Under the pieces are notes generated by a model. That model saw only the letters and a program-made list of their open reading frames with translations. It did no database searches and was not told the origin of the DNA. Source: Mesostigma viride (Eukaryota > Streptophyta > Mesostigmatophyceae > Mesostigmatales > Mesostigmataceae). Taken from it: 64,000 nucleotides of DNA. Location: positions 2,429,808-2,493,807 of the forward strand of contig RPFO01000102.1 of the NCBI GenBank assembly GCA_009746045.1, given 5' to 3'. Shown here piece by piece: positions 31,990-42,109 of the stretch. The translations under genes and the position numbers were made by a program. Position 1 is the first letter of the stretch, and every line of letters begins with the position of its first letter.

Positions 31990-33267
31990 ACCAGGAGGCT
32001 GCCCGGGGGTGAGCCCGTCACGTCTATAGTGTAGCACATGTCCATGCCGAGTCTATCACGAAAAGTCCACGGGTGGCGGCCCTGCCGCGCGCGGCCGGGG
32101 GCACGCCAGGTGAGGACATATCGCCCAGGCTGGGCGGGCTTGGTGCCAGCTAGTCTATCTGATGTATCTACCTGATCTGTGCGGGCCAGGTGCCCGGCTA
32201 GGCCCAGGCGCCTGTGCCCGTAATAATGTGGGAAACATAGGGCAAATCAGCGTACAAATCCTCATTACTAATGTGCAAACCAAAGGGGATGTTAAGGGCC
32301 TGGCGCAGCATCTTGGTGACGGCGCCGTCAAGTCGTTGCTCCAGCTCCTGCGTCAGTGCCCACGTCTCGGCGCCGTAGGTCAGGATCGTCAGAATGACGA
32401 CCTTGAAGAGGTCACGCTTGACAATCCGGGGTAGGGCGGGGTTGCTCCACCAGCGGCGGTGCATGGTCATGGAGGTGCGCCCACGCCATGCCGATCCGTG
32501 TCGTCATGTCGTCCTCGCAGTCGGGAAGCCAACTGCCGAGCAGCTTGAAGCGGCCTGAAGGAGGGTAGTTGACCTCCGCATCGTCTAAGAGGCGGAGTGT
32601 GGGTGGGGGCCCTGCCATGCCGAGGGCCAGGGCCTCCGTTTTGGGGCTGATTTCTAGACCAACCGCCCGAGCCTCGAGCGCCATGCAGGCAGTCCAGCCA
32701 AAGTTGGGCAGACTCCGGCTTCTCGATGAGCGTGATGTCGTCGGCATAAATGAGGTCAGCTAGTAAATTCTGCTTGTTAGTCGGCCCCCCTTCCCCAATT
32801 AAGCTCGTTCGTGATCGCTAGGCCAGGGGCACGGCCTGCAATGCTAGCAAAGCGAGCACGTGCCTGGCGCATAACATAATCCACTACAATAATAAACAGG
32901 TACGGCGACAGGACGCAATTAACCCTGCCAGACGCCGGTCTGCAGTGGGCATGGTGGGGTAATGCCGTGTTGAGTGCGCACCGAAGTGGTCGACCCCTCA
33001 TACAGCGTGCGGATGACGGTAATCAGGGGAGTGGGGACGCGAGCGCGAGCAAGTACAGCCCATAAAGCGTCCCAGAGGACAGAATCAAAAGCCTTGATGA
33101 AGTCGACGAAGATCAAGATTGCGGGAAACTCACCAGGTTGCAGGAGAGCGATTTCCTCGAAGAGGCGACGCGCGACGAAGATGGCCATGACGGTGTTGCG
33201 CCCAGGACGGAAGCCCATTTGACTTTCCCCAAGGTGACAGTCGAGAGCAGAACGAAGGCGGTTGAGG
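31990..33267 (-). pseudogene. Degenerate LINE reverse transcriptase fragment
   Basis: Minus frames: ESQMGFRPGRNTVMAIFVAR, ILIFVDFIKAFDSVLWDALW (RT motif A), QGCVLSPYLFIIVVDYVMRQ (motif B), then KRDLFKVVILTILTYGAETW and HLARTDQVDTS. Frameshifted several times. 5'-truncated at about 33267, beside the 12-bp target site used later by the full-length LINE. Its 3' end meets the plus-strand LINE tail to tail near 31990. Confidence 0.8.
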
Positions 33268-33279
33268 ACTCCAGATGAT
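33268..33279. repeat. Target-site duplication of the full-length LINE, left copy
   Basis: ACTCCAGATGAT, identical to 41968-41979, directly abutting the A/T-rich tail of the LINE. Confidence 0.85.
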
Positions 33280-34353
33280 TAAAAAATTAAATTAAATTAT
33301 AACATGCTTCCGTGGGGAGGTCATGTAGCACATATTTCATGATGGATGGGGTGGAGGAAGCCGCGTGATCGAACTATCCTAACTCTATCTAGAAAATCCT
33401 AACTGCACTACTCATCAAAACGCCTCCTCCGCTTGGGGGGAGGTGGCTTGCCCACAGGGTCGGGCGTGTGCGCCTTGACAATCTTCTTCCACCGCGTCTT
33501 GTCCTGCATGGCAGTCCAAAGACGGGAGAGAGAGTGGATGCGGTGCTCAAACTGGGCTGGGACCACTAGGTCGTCCAGCAACATCTGAACGTAGTTCGTG
33601 ACAGGTTTCCCTACCCTTTTGGGAATGTCCTTGGGGCCAGGCCAGGTCAGAATGTGCCGCCCTGGCTGTCCAAGCCGCTGGGGGCCGGCCAGACCGAGGG
33701 TGGTGTCGACCTGGCTGGTGCGTGCAAGGTGTCCTACAAATGCTATCCTACGCTGCCTAATCTCGTCCGAAACACGAGGCATGCCATGATACAAAGACTC
33801 TGATGACGGACGCTCGGAAAAACCTACATTAAGGACCTGCCGGAGCATCCTGTAAACTGTGCCGTCGAGCCGAGCTGCCAGTTTGGGTGGGAGGGTCCAC
33901 GCCTCGGCGCCGTACGTGAGCACCGTGAGGACGAGGACCTTGAAGAGCATGCGCTTGCGGTGCCCGTTGAGGCCCTTCGAGCGCCAGTAGGGTGTGAGCG
34001 AACGGAGCTTGGCCCAGGCAAGGCCGATGCGGGTGTCCACATCGTCGGCGGTGTCAGGAAGCCAGCTCCCCAACAGCTTGAAGCGGTCGCGGAACGGGAC
34101 CTCCGTCCCGTCGAGCAGGCGCGGCAGCGGTGGTTTACTGGATGCTCCTATCACCATCGCCTCAGTTTTGACACTAATCTCCAGCCCCACCGCCCGCGCC
34201 TCCAGGCCCAGGCAGTCCAGCCAGGTCTGAATGTGCTCGGGGCTCTCGATGAGGGTGGTATCATCCGCATAAATCAGGTCGGCAAGGCGGTAACCAGGTC
34301 TAACCCCGCCGTGCTCTTTCACGTTAAGGATGTCCAAGCCTGGCTCGAACCCC

Positions 34354-35708
34354 TTAACCCATGGTCGGCCGATGCCATCCAAATGGATGGTACCCGACGT
34401 AACGTAACTGTAACGCGTAAATCCGTGACCTCCGACGTAAGTGACGTAACGTAAATGTTGCCGATGGACGGGGGCAGACCCGACACGAATGAAAATGCCA
34501 AGGTTGGCCAGGTAATTGCACCATAGCCCAGTAAATACCTCGTGCATTTTATTGGTGGTCACGTGACATTTGCTAACATTTCTTACCGTTGAGCGCGCGC
34601 ATAGCGAGATATGGCTGTCAACGCGCCATTTTGGTGGAAATTTCGGGTTCCGCTGCTTGAAATGGGTCAGATGATGACCCCTGAACGACGATGCATTATT
34701 TTGGTACGTGAAGAATGATCAGATTCAAGGAATTGGGAAAATACGCAGTGGTTATTACCTGTGTCTTGGTCGTCACCATCAGACGAGACGTCCCCTTTGG
34801 TATCGCCGGTTTCTTTTTGGTTTCTTGGTAGCTTCCGTCTGCCTGGGCCTTCCAATGTTTTGCGAAAGTCCGCGGCACCATTTGCTGGGAATGTGGACGC
34901 GTTAGACGTCATCTTTGCATAGATAAACAACATGGTAACGATGACGGAAGGATGGATAGAGCAGCTGTGGCCGCCTCTGCCACTAGCATTAGTATCCGTG
35001 ACGTATGAGCATGGCGGCCAGCGGAACCCGGCCAGGTCATAATCAAGGCAGGTACGGCAATGCGTTTTCGTGTTGTTTGTATGGAAACTCGTACGTTCAT
35101 GCATGTCTTATGGTGGATGCATTAGTGGTAATTGCAACAGCCTTCCATGCCTGCTCAAGGAGGGGTGTTAGCCATTATGTTGTACAATTTGTGGCATTTC
35201 TTTGGGGGATACCGTTCAGTGAGTGCAAGGTGGCGTCATATTTGTATTCCAGCATGTTTGGCAGTCTATTGTGGTCAATTATATTGCTTCATTGTATGGC
35301 ATGGCATAGTAGTTGGCTGTTTGCGCGCGCGTAAGCCACACATGTACACGCGTGCATTATACATGTCAAACGGGGTATCCGGGTGGTTTGACGAAAGGAA
35401 AGGACCATTGGACTATCCAACTAAATTGTCCAATGTTGGTATTGAGGTTTCTGACCCCCCCTGAGAAAAATGGGGGGGTATACTTTTTCTTGCACGGAAA
35501 CGATCGTCTTTTGGCCAACTTTGGCTGAAGCTATCATCCAAATGCCTTGATAAACCAGTGATATTATTGCATATTCTGAAAGCCCTTGAAGTGTAGATGT
35601 TCCTAGCACCTGGGTTGAGGGTATTTGGAGTTGTGGTCTAGGAGTTATGATTTTTTTCATTTTTGGGGGTCAAAAAAGCAAAAAAAGTTGTGGCCGACTA
35701 TGGGTTAA
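34354..35708. mobile_element. TTAA-flanked DNA transposon, copy 2, inside the LINE RT
   Basis: 1,355 bp with TTAA at each end and terminal inverted repeats TTAACCCAT(G/A)GTCGGCC. On the LINE strand, removal with one TTAA joins ACTGCTCTT to AAGGGGTTC, restoring the RT frame (FTAL then KGFEPG). Interior closely similar to copy 1, including the AAATCCGTGACCTCCGACGT subterminal block. Confidence 0.9.
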
Positions 35709-37357
35709 GAGCAGTAAAGCGCGCACGTGCCCGGCGCATGACGTGATCCACGACAATAATGAACAGGTATGGGGACAGGACACAACCTTGCCACACCCCG
35801 TGGTGAAGGGGGAATGGTGGAGTGGTGCCCTCCGCAGTCCGCACTACTGCCTGTGAACCCTCATACAGACGGCGAATGGCAGCAATAAACGCAGGTGGTA
35901 CCCGATCCAGAGCTAGGATGGCCCAAAGAGCCTCCCAGAGAACCGTGTCAAAGGCCTTGATATAGTCAACAAAAATGAAGACCAGCGGCAAACTGTCAGG
36001 GGGAAGTCGACGCACCTCCTCCATCAACCGGCGCGCGACAAACACAGCCATGACAGTGTTACGACCACGACGGAAACCCATCTGAGACTCACCCAGGTGT
36101 GGGTCCAGCGCGGCGCGGAGCCTGTGCAGCATCATGCGCATGAAGACCTTCAGCGCGGCGCTCTGGAGGCAGACACCCCGGTAGTTACCGGGGTCAGCAG
36201 CAGAGCCCTTCTTGTACAGCATGACGCGGATGGCCGTCTGCCACTCAGCAGGCGGAGGCTCGTCAGAGAGCAGGACACGGTTGCAGAACGCCAGCAGAAG
36301 ATCCCTAACCGCCAGATCAGGGGTCTTCAGCAGCTCAGCAGAAAGGTGGTCGGCACCGACCGCCGCATCGTACCGCAGGCGAGCAAGGGCGCCGTCCAAT
36401 TCCTTCAAAGTGAAGGGGGGGACGACGTCGTCAGTGGCAAGGCAGCCCTCCTGCAAGGCGGGGACTTGGTAGTCCGCGGCCGAGGAGGGGGGCGCTGGCG
36501 GCGGCGGGGGTCCGGCGACCCCGAGGCGGGCGGCCGTCTCGGGGTGAAGCGGCGGGGGGGGGGCGCGGGCCCCACCGGTCAAGGAAACATTGTGGGCCAA
36601 CCAGCGGTCAAGGCTTACCGGCGCCGTGCCGTCCCCCGTGTGCTCCACCGGGGTGCGCTGCCGCCGGCCGCCGAGCCGGTCGAGGTGGTACCACATGTCC
36701 TTGCCCTGGTTGCGAGCCTGGCAGGCCTTGGCGTCCGCGATGCACTGGGCCGCCTCCGCGTCCTGAGCGTGCTCGTAGGCCTCCACAAGGGCGGCCTTGA
36801 GCAATGGTTTCTGCAGCGGGTCCCGGTTACGCTTGAGGCGGTGCCGGGCGGCCAAGACCTTGGGGTCCTGGCGGTAGAGCGGGCCGGGGCGGCGGCGGGG
36901 CATGACCGGCAGGTGCCGGGCCGCCAGCAACGGGGCACGGGCCGCAAAGCCCGCAAAAATGGCTGCGTTGGGGGCACCATTGTCCAGCTCGTCGACGTCC
37001 GCCCGGGCGTCCAGTGCCGACAGGTACTTCCGTCGGCACCAGTTCCGCTCGTGCTCGGCGTCCGTCCAGTCCTCAGGATCTCCCTTGACCGGACGTAGAG
37101 CAGACCAGTCAGCCTGGGCGGACCACTGGGGCGCGGCGCGCGGGGACGTGGAACCGGAGCCGAAGGGTCGCGCGCACCAACCGGTGGTCAGAGCACACCG
37201 TCGGCGTGTCAAACACTCGGGTGTCCAGGACCGAGGTGCACCTGGACTGCCGTACCACCACGTAGTCCAAACAGGCCTGACGGCCGTTAGGGCCACGAAA
37301 AGTGACCAAGTCCTGTGAGGGACGTTGGAAGTGGCAGTTGACAGCAACCATCCCGCT

Positions 37358-37367
37358 ATCCCGCAAA
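37358..37367. repeat. 10-bp target-site duplication, left copy
   Basis: ATCCCGCAAA, repeated at 38148-38157 on the other side of the 780-bp insert. Confidence 0.85.
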
Positions 37368-37762
37368 CGGAGACCCCAGACTCTCTTCTCGACGAGCTGA
37401 AGAAACAGCTCTTGGCGCGCATGCAGCTGCCAGGTGCGATACTGCAGGGCGCCTACCGCCTGCCCCATCCACGGGCCAAGGCTGGGCCCCCTCCAGTGGT
37501 CCTCACCTTCAGCGACATCACAGCCCGAGTTCGGTTCCTCTCTCGCCGCAAGAAGCTGGTGGACACCTCCTGGTCGCTTGACGACGACCTGACGCCAGCC
37601 CAGCAGCAGCAACGCCGCGATCAGTGGCCCGACTACATCCGCCACAAGACCAACCCCGAGAAGCCCCAAGTGTACTGGCGGGGCGGGGACCTCTACGTCA
37701 ACAAGAAACTGTGGAAGCCCCCCGGGCTTCCCCGGGATAGAGCACTCCAGCTAGTTGTCTAG
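37368..37762 (+). pseudogene. Truncated LINE ORF1 (C-terminal RNA-binding part)
   Basis: Open frame encoding the ORF1p-type C-terminus: GAYRLPHPRAKAGPPPVVLT, FLSRRKKL, DDDLTPAQQQQRRDQWPDYI, YWRGGDLYVNKKLW. Homologous in order to residues about 365-450 of the intact ORF1 at 42186. No start codon. Confidence 0.8.
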
Positions 37763-38147
37763 ATGGGGGCAATCGATGATGGGATAGCTTAGGCATTACA
37801 GCACTTGAAACGATATTAGCGCACAGCGTTATAGTACCTTCAATTAGCTCTGGCACCTTGTGGCCATCAGCTTGCGCCTTAATTAGCCGACGTCTTGAGC
37901 CCACCTCACATTTGTAGCATAAGCTATGCGTCAGCCTACCTATGGTATTGCACTGGTTGTATTGCACCCACAGTGTTGCGCCCCGGCACCATGCCGTGGA
38001 GAGAGCGCTCTGTGGCCTGCCCACCTGCGGCAGTGAGAGAAGCTAGGGCGCCCTCCCTCCTTCTCACTGTGTATATAGGGTTGAAGGTTCCTTTACTCTG
38101 TATTGGCACCCACGTGACGCAGTCACGTGCTTATTATTATTATTATT
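37368..38147 (+). mobile_element. 780-bp retro-insert: ORF1 C-terminus, 3' region and (TTA)n tail
   Basis: 5'-truncated element in the opposite orientation to its LINE host. It opens inside an ORF1 C-terminal domain (TETPDSLLDELKKQLLARMQ, SLDDDLTPAQQQQRRDQ), stops at 37760-37762, then has about 385 bp without any RT, ending with the SINE-like sequence and a TTATTATTATTATT tail. Flanked by the 10-bp duplication; removal restores the host frame (FSAFLRD then SGMVAV). It lacks ORF2 altogether, so it is either an ORF1-only derivative or an internal deletion. Confidence 0.85.
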
Positions 38148-39162
38148 ATCCCGCAAAAAGGCAGAAAACAGGGGAGTGTTGTCGTTAGCAGTAGTGTCAG
38201 CAGGCGCAAAGCGGCTGCCAGCAGTGCCCACGGGGAGCGTGGCATTGGCGTCGAGCAGCATAACCAAAAAGTGGCGGGCCGGGGTGACCCTCTCAATTAA
38301 GGTCATGCAAGGATTCGAAGAACTCCTCACGGGCCGAGTCAAGTAGACCACTGTGGGGTGCGTAGCCCACCCCCACCGTGAGGTGGTGTTTATACCGCCC
38401 CTCGACAGAGGTGAAATGTGCTACCATAAGGCGTGGGGTTAGAAACTTAAGCGTGCTGAGGCTAGCAACTGCCAGCGGCGAACACAAAAGACCAACACCA
38501 CCTTGGCCAGACGTACCGCTGCCAGCGAAGTAAAACCGCCAGCCACCCGCCAAGCGAGCAGTGCTCACCAGGCCAAGTGGCACCGTGCGGCGGTGTTCCT
38601 GGACGCCTAATATAGATACACGATGCTCGATGCAAAATGCGACTAGCTCGAGGATCCTCGGATCGAGGATCCTCGATCCGGCAGCTATGGTCGTCATCTA
38701 GCAATGTGCGGGTGTTAAAAGTGGCAAGGGCCAAGGATGCCTGCTGGCCCACCAGGGGAGGACGACGATGGATGATGGGGGTGGATGCGGCGGGGGGTGG
38801 AGGTGGGGATGAAACGGAGGGGGGAAGGGAAGCGGTAGAAATAGTGCTTTTCATCGCATTTATTTTGTCCTGCAAGCGTAGGATGCGAGCCTGCCGCTTG
38901 CTCGGGGTATTCGGGGTTGGGGCTGATTGCACAACGCCGAGGCGTAGGTAATCTAGCAAACGTTGGGTTTTACGAATCTGACATTTGACAGATGAGGTTG
39001 TGGCCCGAAATACCGGCACCACCATGGCTTTCACCCGACGGTTAGGTCGAGGCATGGTAGTGGAACGGGACTGTTTAGAGGCTGTCTCCGAAGCCTGTTA
39101 GCCGCGAGCCGACGAGAAAGGTTGTCTACCTACGGACACCACCGGGGGCAGCACCTTTCCTG

Positions 39163-40315
39163 CTAGATCGACACCTCACGAGACTCCGCTCCAGGGGTGT
39201 TAATCTGAACACCTTTAAGCTGCTTCCCCTCAAAGAATGCTGCAAAGGAGCCATCTGGAAGCAGACGCAGCTTAATGCGCTTACCCGGGGCCTCGCGCTC
39301 CTTGGTTGCCTGGACGATAGGGCTGTTCCACACCGCGCTCCTCGCCTTCAGTTGAGCCGGCGTGTAGTCCTCGTCGAGGCTGAACTCCCCACCCTGGAGC
39401 AGACGACGTGCTCCCAGGACGAGACGTTTGTCGTGCATGGAGGCCATGGTGACGACGACCAGGCCCATAGGGCCTGGCAGCCGAATGGCACGTTCAATGG
39501 CAACACGGTTCTGGAGCTGCAGCTTTCCCAGAAACGCTGGGCCGCGCAGCACCTCGGTAAGTGAGTGTGCTGTCTCATGGGCCTCGCCTTTCTGGAAGTT
39601 CTTGATTACCATATTGCGTTGGCGTTGCTGCACTGCATTCTGGGTGACCGCAGCGGTAGCGGCAGACTTGGCCGCCTGTTGAACAATGGTGGTCAACTGC
39701 TTGCCGGTAACGTCGGCAAACGTGGTAGTTTTGGCAGGGGCTGCCATGGCTTTCTTCAGCTCCAGCAATTGTGCTGTAGCAGCTGCAGACGCCTCCGTCA
39801 GGACCTTGATTTCGCCCTGCACGGTCGTAAAAGACTGTGCGAGGTCCTGCAGTTGCCGGGTAATATCGGACGCGGGGGCTGGCCCGGCGATGGCTGTCGC
39901 CGGCAGCTCGACAAGCGTAGGGCAGCACGAAATAAGACAGGCAAGCTGACGCTGTTCCCCCCCAACCACGCCACTCATCCGAAAAAACTTCCAAAATCTT
40001 GCCTGTGTAAGGGTGGCGAATCGGGGCTTCGTTGTCGCTGCGGAGCTTCAGCACGCTGAATACGGCGGCGTCGTTGTAGGCGAGTAAGGTAGCGAGGTTG
40101 GTCAGGCTCAAACGCTGTTCGGGAATGTAGAATGCTGAGGGAATGGCTTCCGGCAAGGAGGTTTCAGTATCTATCGGAGTTGCTTCCGAAGTCTTGGGCC
40201 GCTTTTGAGCGGCGTTCTCGGCGGCGACATGGCTGTCGTTGGCGATTTTGTTTGCAGCAAGCTGGGCATCAGTAGACTCGGCGACAGAAGCTGAAGGCGA
40301 TGCGGGGGCCTCCAT
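39163..40315 (-). pseudogene. LINE ORF1 with one frameshift
   Basis: Starts MEAPASPSASVAESTDAQLA at 40315 and runs to about 39960, where a G7 homopolymer (CCCCCCC on plus) shifts frame. The second frame continues with coiled-coil-like TVQGEIKVLTEASAAATAQL, then MVIKNFQKGEAHETAHSL and SLDEDYTPAQLKARSAVW to the stop. ORF1p-like: coiled coil, RNA-recognition-like region and a basic C-terminal domain that would bind LINE RNA. Diverged from the ORF1 at 42186, so more than one subfamily is present. Confidence 0.75.
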
Positions 40316-40323
40316 ATCTACGT

Positions 40324-41675
40324 TTAACCCATAGTCCGGAAACAGGGCGATATATCGCCCTGTTTGACCCCCGGTGGCGCGGCGCTCAATTCCGGGAGCG
40401 CCGCGCCACCTGTGACGGATGTCAGTGGTCCGGTGGGTCTGGGAACACTTAAGGACGAAGGTGATGCATAGGTTTGGGGGTAATATTCGCCATAGCCTGG
40501 TAAATACAACGTGTATTGAGACAGTATCACGTGACTTTGGCGGGAAATTTTCACTCGCGCGCGCGCGTAACGAGATATGGCTGCTAGCGTGCCGTTATCA
40601 AGGAAATTTTGCGTCTCGCGGCTTGTAATGGTTCAGAATGTTGCTCAGAATGATGATGCGTGATTTTCGTAGGTCAGGGGTGGCCAGATGTATAGCATTG
40701 GTAAAATACAGGTACGACATTACTGCTTTCTTGGTCGTCAGTACCAGATGAGTAATGGCATGCCATATTTCGATTTTCTTCTTATGGCCCGGCAGTCTGC
40801 GCCAGCCCGAGCACCCAGGTTTGGTACGGGACATCCGCAGCAGCGTCCCTGTGAATTCGGATGCGTTTATAGGTCATCTTTGCACAGAACATCAACCTGG
40901 TAATCATGTCGGATGCATGCATTATGCGGCTATGGCGGCCTATGCCTGGAAAGCATTAGCCAGTGTGAGATATGAGGGTCCCGGCCAGCAGAACCCGGAA
41001 AGGTCGTGATCAAGCCAGGTACGGCAACGTGTTTGCATGTCGTTTGCACGGGAATCTGTCGTTTATACATCCATTTTACACGAGTGTATCAGTGCCTCTT
41101 GCAGCAGGTTTCCATGCCTGCTGTATGAGTGCTATTAGCCCCAAATCTGCTCAGTTTGTGGTGTTTCTTTGGAGGATGCCATTCCGTTAGTGCTGGTTTA
41201 GCACTTCTTTGTTTCCCAGCACTTTTTACAGTCCTATGTGGCTGTATACAATGCATAAGTGTGTGGCATTTCATGGATGGCTGCTTACGCGCGCGTAACC
41301 CACACACGTAAGTGAGCGCATTATATAGGTCAGATGGGCTATCCGTGCGGTCTGACCCAAGGAAAGCATGGTGGCACTATCTATTGACATTGTCCAACCC
41401 CGGAATAATTTTTTAGAACCCTCCCTGCAGGGGTAAACTACTAAGGGGATTTCCCTTGCCTGAAAATGATCGTCTTTTGTCCAACTTTGGCAGTAAATAT
41501 GTTGCAAAGCACTGAATGGACTCGAGATATTATTGCATTTTCTAAAAGCCCTTGAAGTGTAGATACTCCTAGCACCTTGGTTGGGGGTATTTGGAGTTGT
41601 GGCCTATGAGTTATGATTTTTTCCATTTTCAGGGGTCTAAAAATGCCAAAAACCCATTCCCGGACTATGGGTTAA
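40324..41675. mobile_element. TTAA-flanked DNA transposon, copy 3, in the LINE 5' UTR
   Basis: 1,352 bp with TTAA at each end; termini TTAACCCATAGTCCGG and its inverse. Inserted about 9 bp upstream of the LINE ORF1 ATG. The interior is alignable to copies 1 and 2 (CAAGCCAGGTACGGCAA, GCAGGTTTCCATGCCTGCT) but more diverged, with indels. Confidence 0.85.
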
Positions 41676-41967
41676 TCACTCCTAGACGATGGCAGGGGGC
41701 GCAGGTACACGGCTCACGTGCGTGGTGCCGCCATAACGTGCAGAAAAATAGCGATATCTGCTGGGCAGGCCGCTGGCGATAGCTTGCGAAATCCTGGGCG
41801 ATGGCTGCCAAAAATTAGATCAGCGTGTTCGTCATCAAAAAGCGAGTCTGTTGCAATTTACCCGACCAAATTTCACGCCCGGAGTCAAAAGTTATGAGCA
41901 TTCTCGGCATCCATAGCTCGGCGCTCAATTTTGAGGTACCAGGGAGTGGATGCGGTGTTCCTCCGGT

Positions 41968-41979
41968 ACTCCAGATGAT
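41968..41979. repeat. Target-site duplication of the full-length LINE, right copy
   Basis: ACTCCAGATGAT, identical to 33268-33279. The target was itself LINE UTR sequence: the following bases resemble 43709-43762. Confidence 0.85.
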
Positions 41980-42109
41980 GCCTAGCTTTATTTCATTATT
42001 ATGCAGTGCCATGCAGGGAGTATGTTATGTGGCACACGCCACGAGCCACGAGGTAGCCATGGCTGACGGCGGAGCTCATAACTTTCACGTTTGAGCACCG
42101 AATTTAGCC

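Larger units (their letters stand above)
33408..39055 (-). pseudogene. LINE ORF2: AP endonuclease and reverse transcriptase, interrupted
   Basis: Endonuclease motifs: LATFNTRTL, VQEHRR, LLDANAT and SDHRLV. RT motifs: GNYRGVCLQ, ESQMGFRRGRNTVMAVF, FIFVDYIKAFDTVLW (A), GVWQGCVLSPYLFIIV (B) and LIYADDTTLIES (C, after the transposon). The C-terminus ends PPPPKRRRRFDE. Both nested insertions restore the reading frame when taken out with one copy of their target duplications. One additional frameshift lies near 38690 at a duplicated CGAGGATCCTCG palindrome. Replicates by target-primed reverse transcription; not functional as it stands. Confidence 0.88.
33280..41967 (-). mobile_element. Full-length LINE, 5.2 kb net, with three nested insertions
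   Basis: Non-LTR retrotransposon in minus orientation: 5' UTR (about 300 bp net), ORF1 (40315-39163), ORF2 with AP-type endonuclease and reverse transcriptase (39055-33408), 3' UTR, the hairpin CTCCCCACGGAAG and an AATTTAATTTAATT tail at 33280-33330. Flanked by exact 12-bp duplications. Interrupted by a TTAA transposon in the 5' UTR (40324-41675), a 780-bp retro-insert in the endonuclease (37368-38147) and a TTAA transposon in the RT (34354-35708). Removing these leaves 5,199 bp. Confidence 0.88.

Noticed and set aside
37325-37762. 5' inversion (twin priming) of the host LINE to explain an opposite-strand ORF1 next to the endonuclease
   Set aside because: The 10-bp duplication and exact frame restoration show an independent insertion of a separate element.
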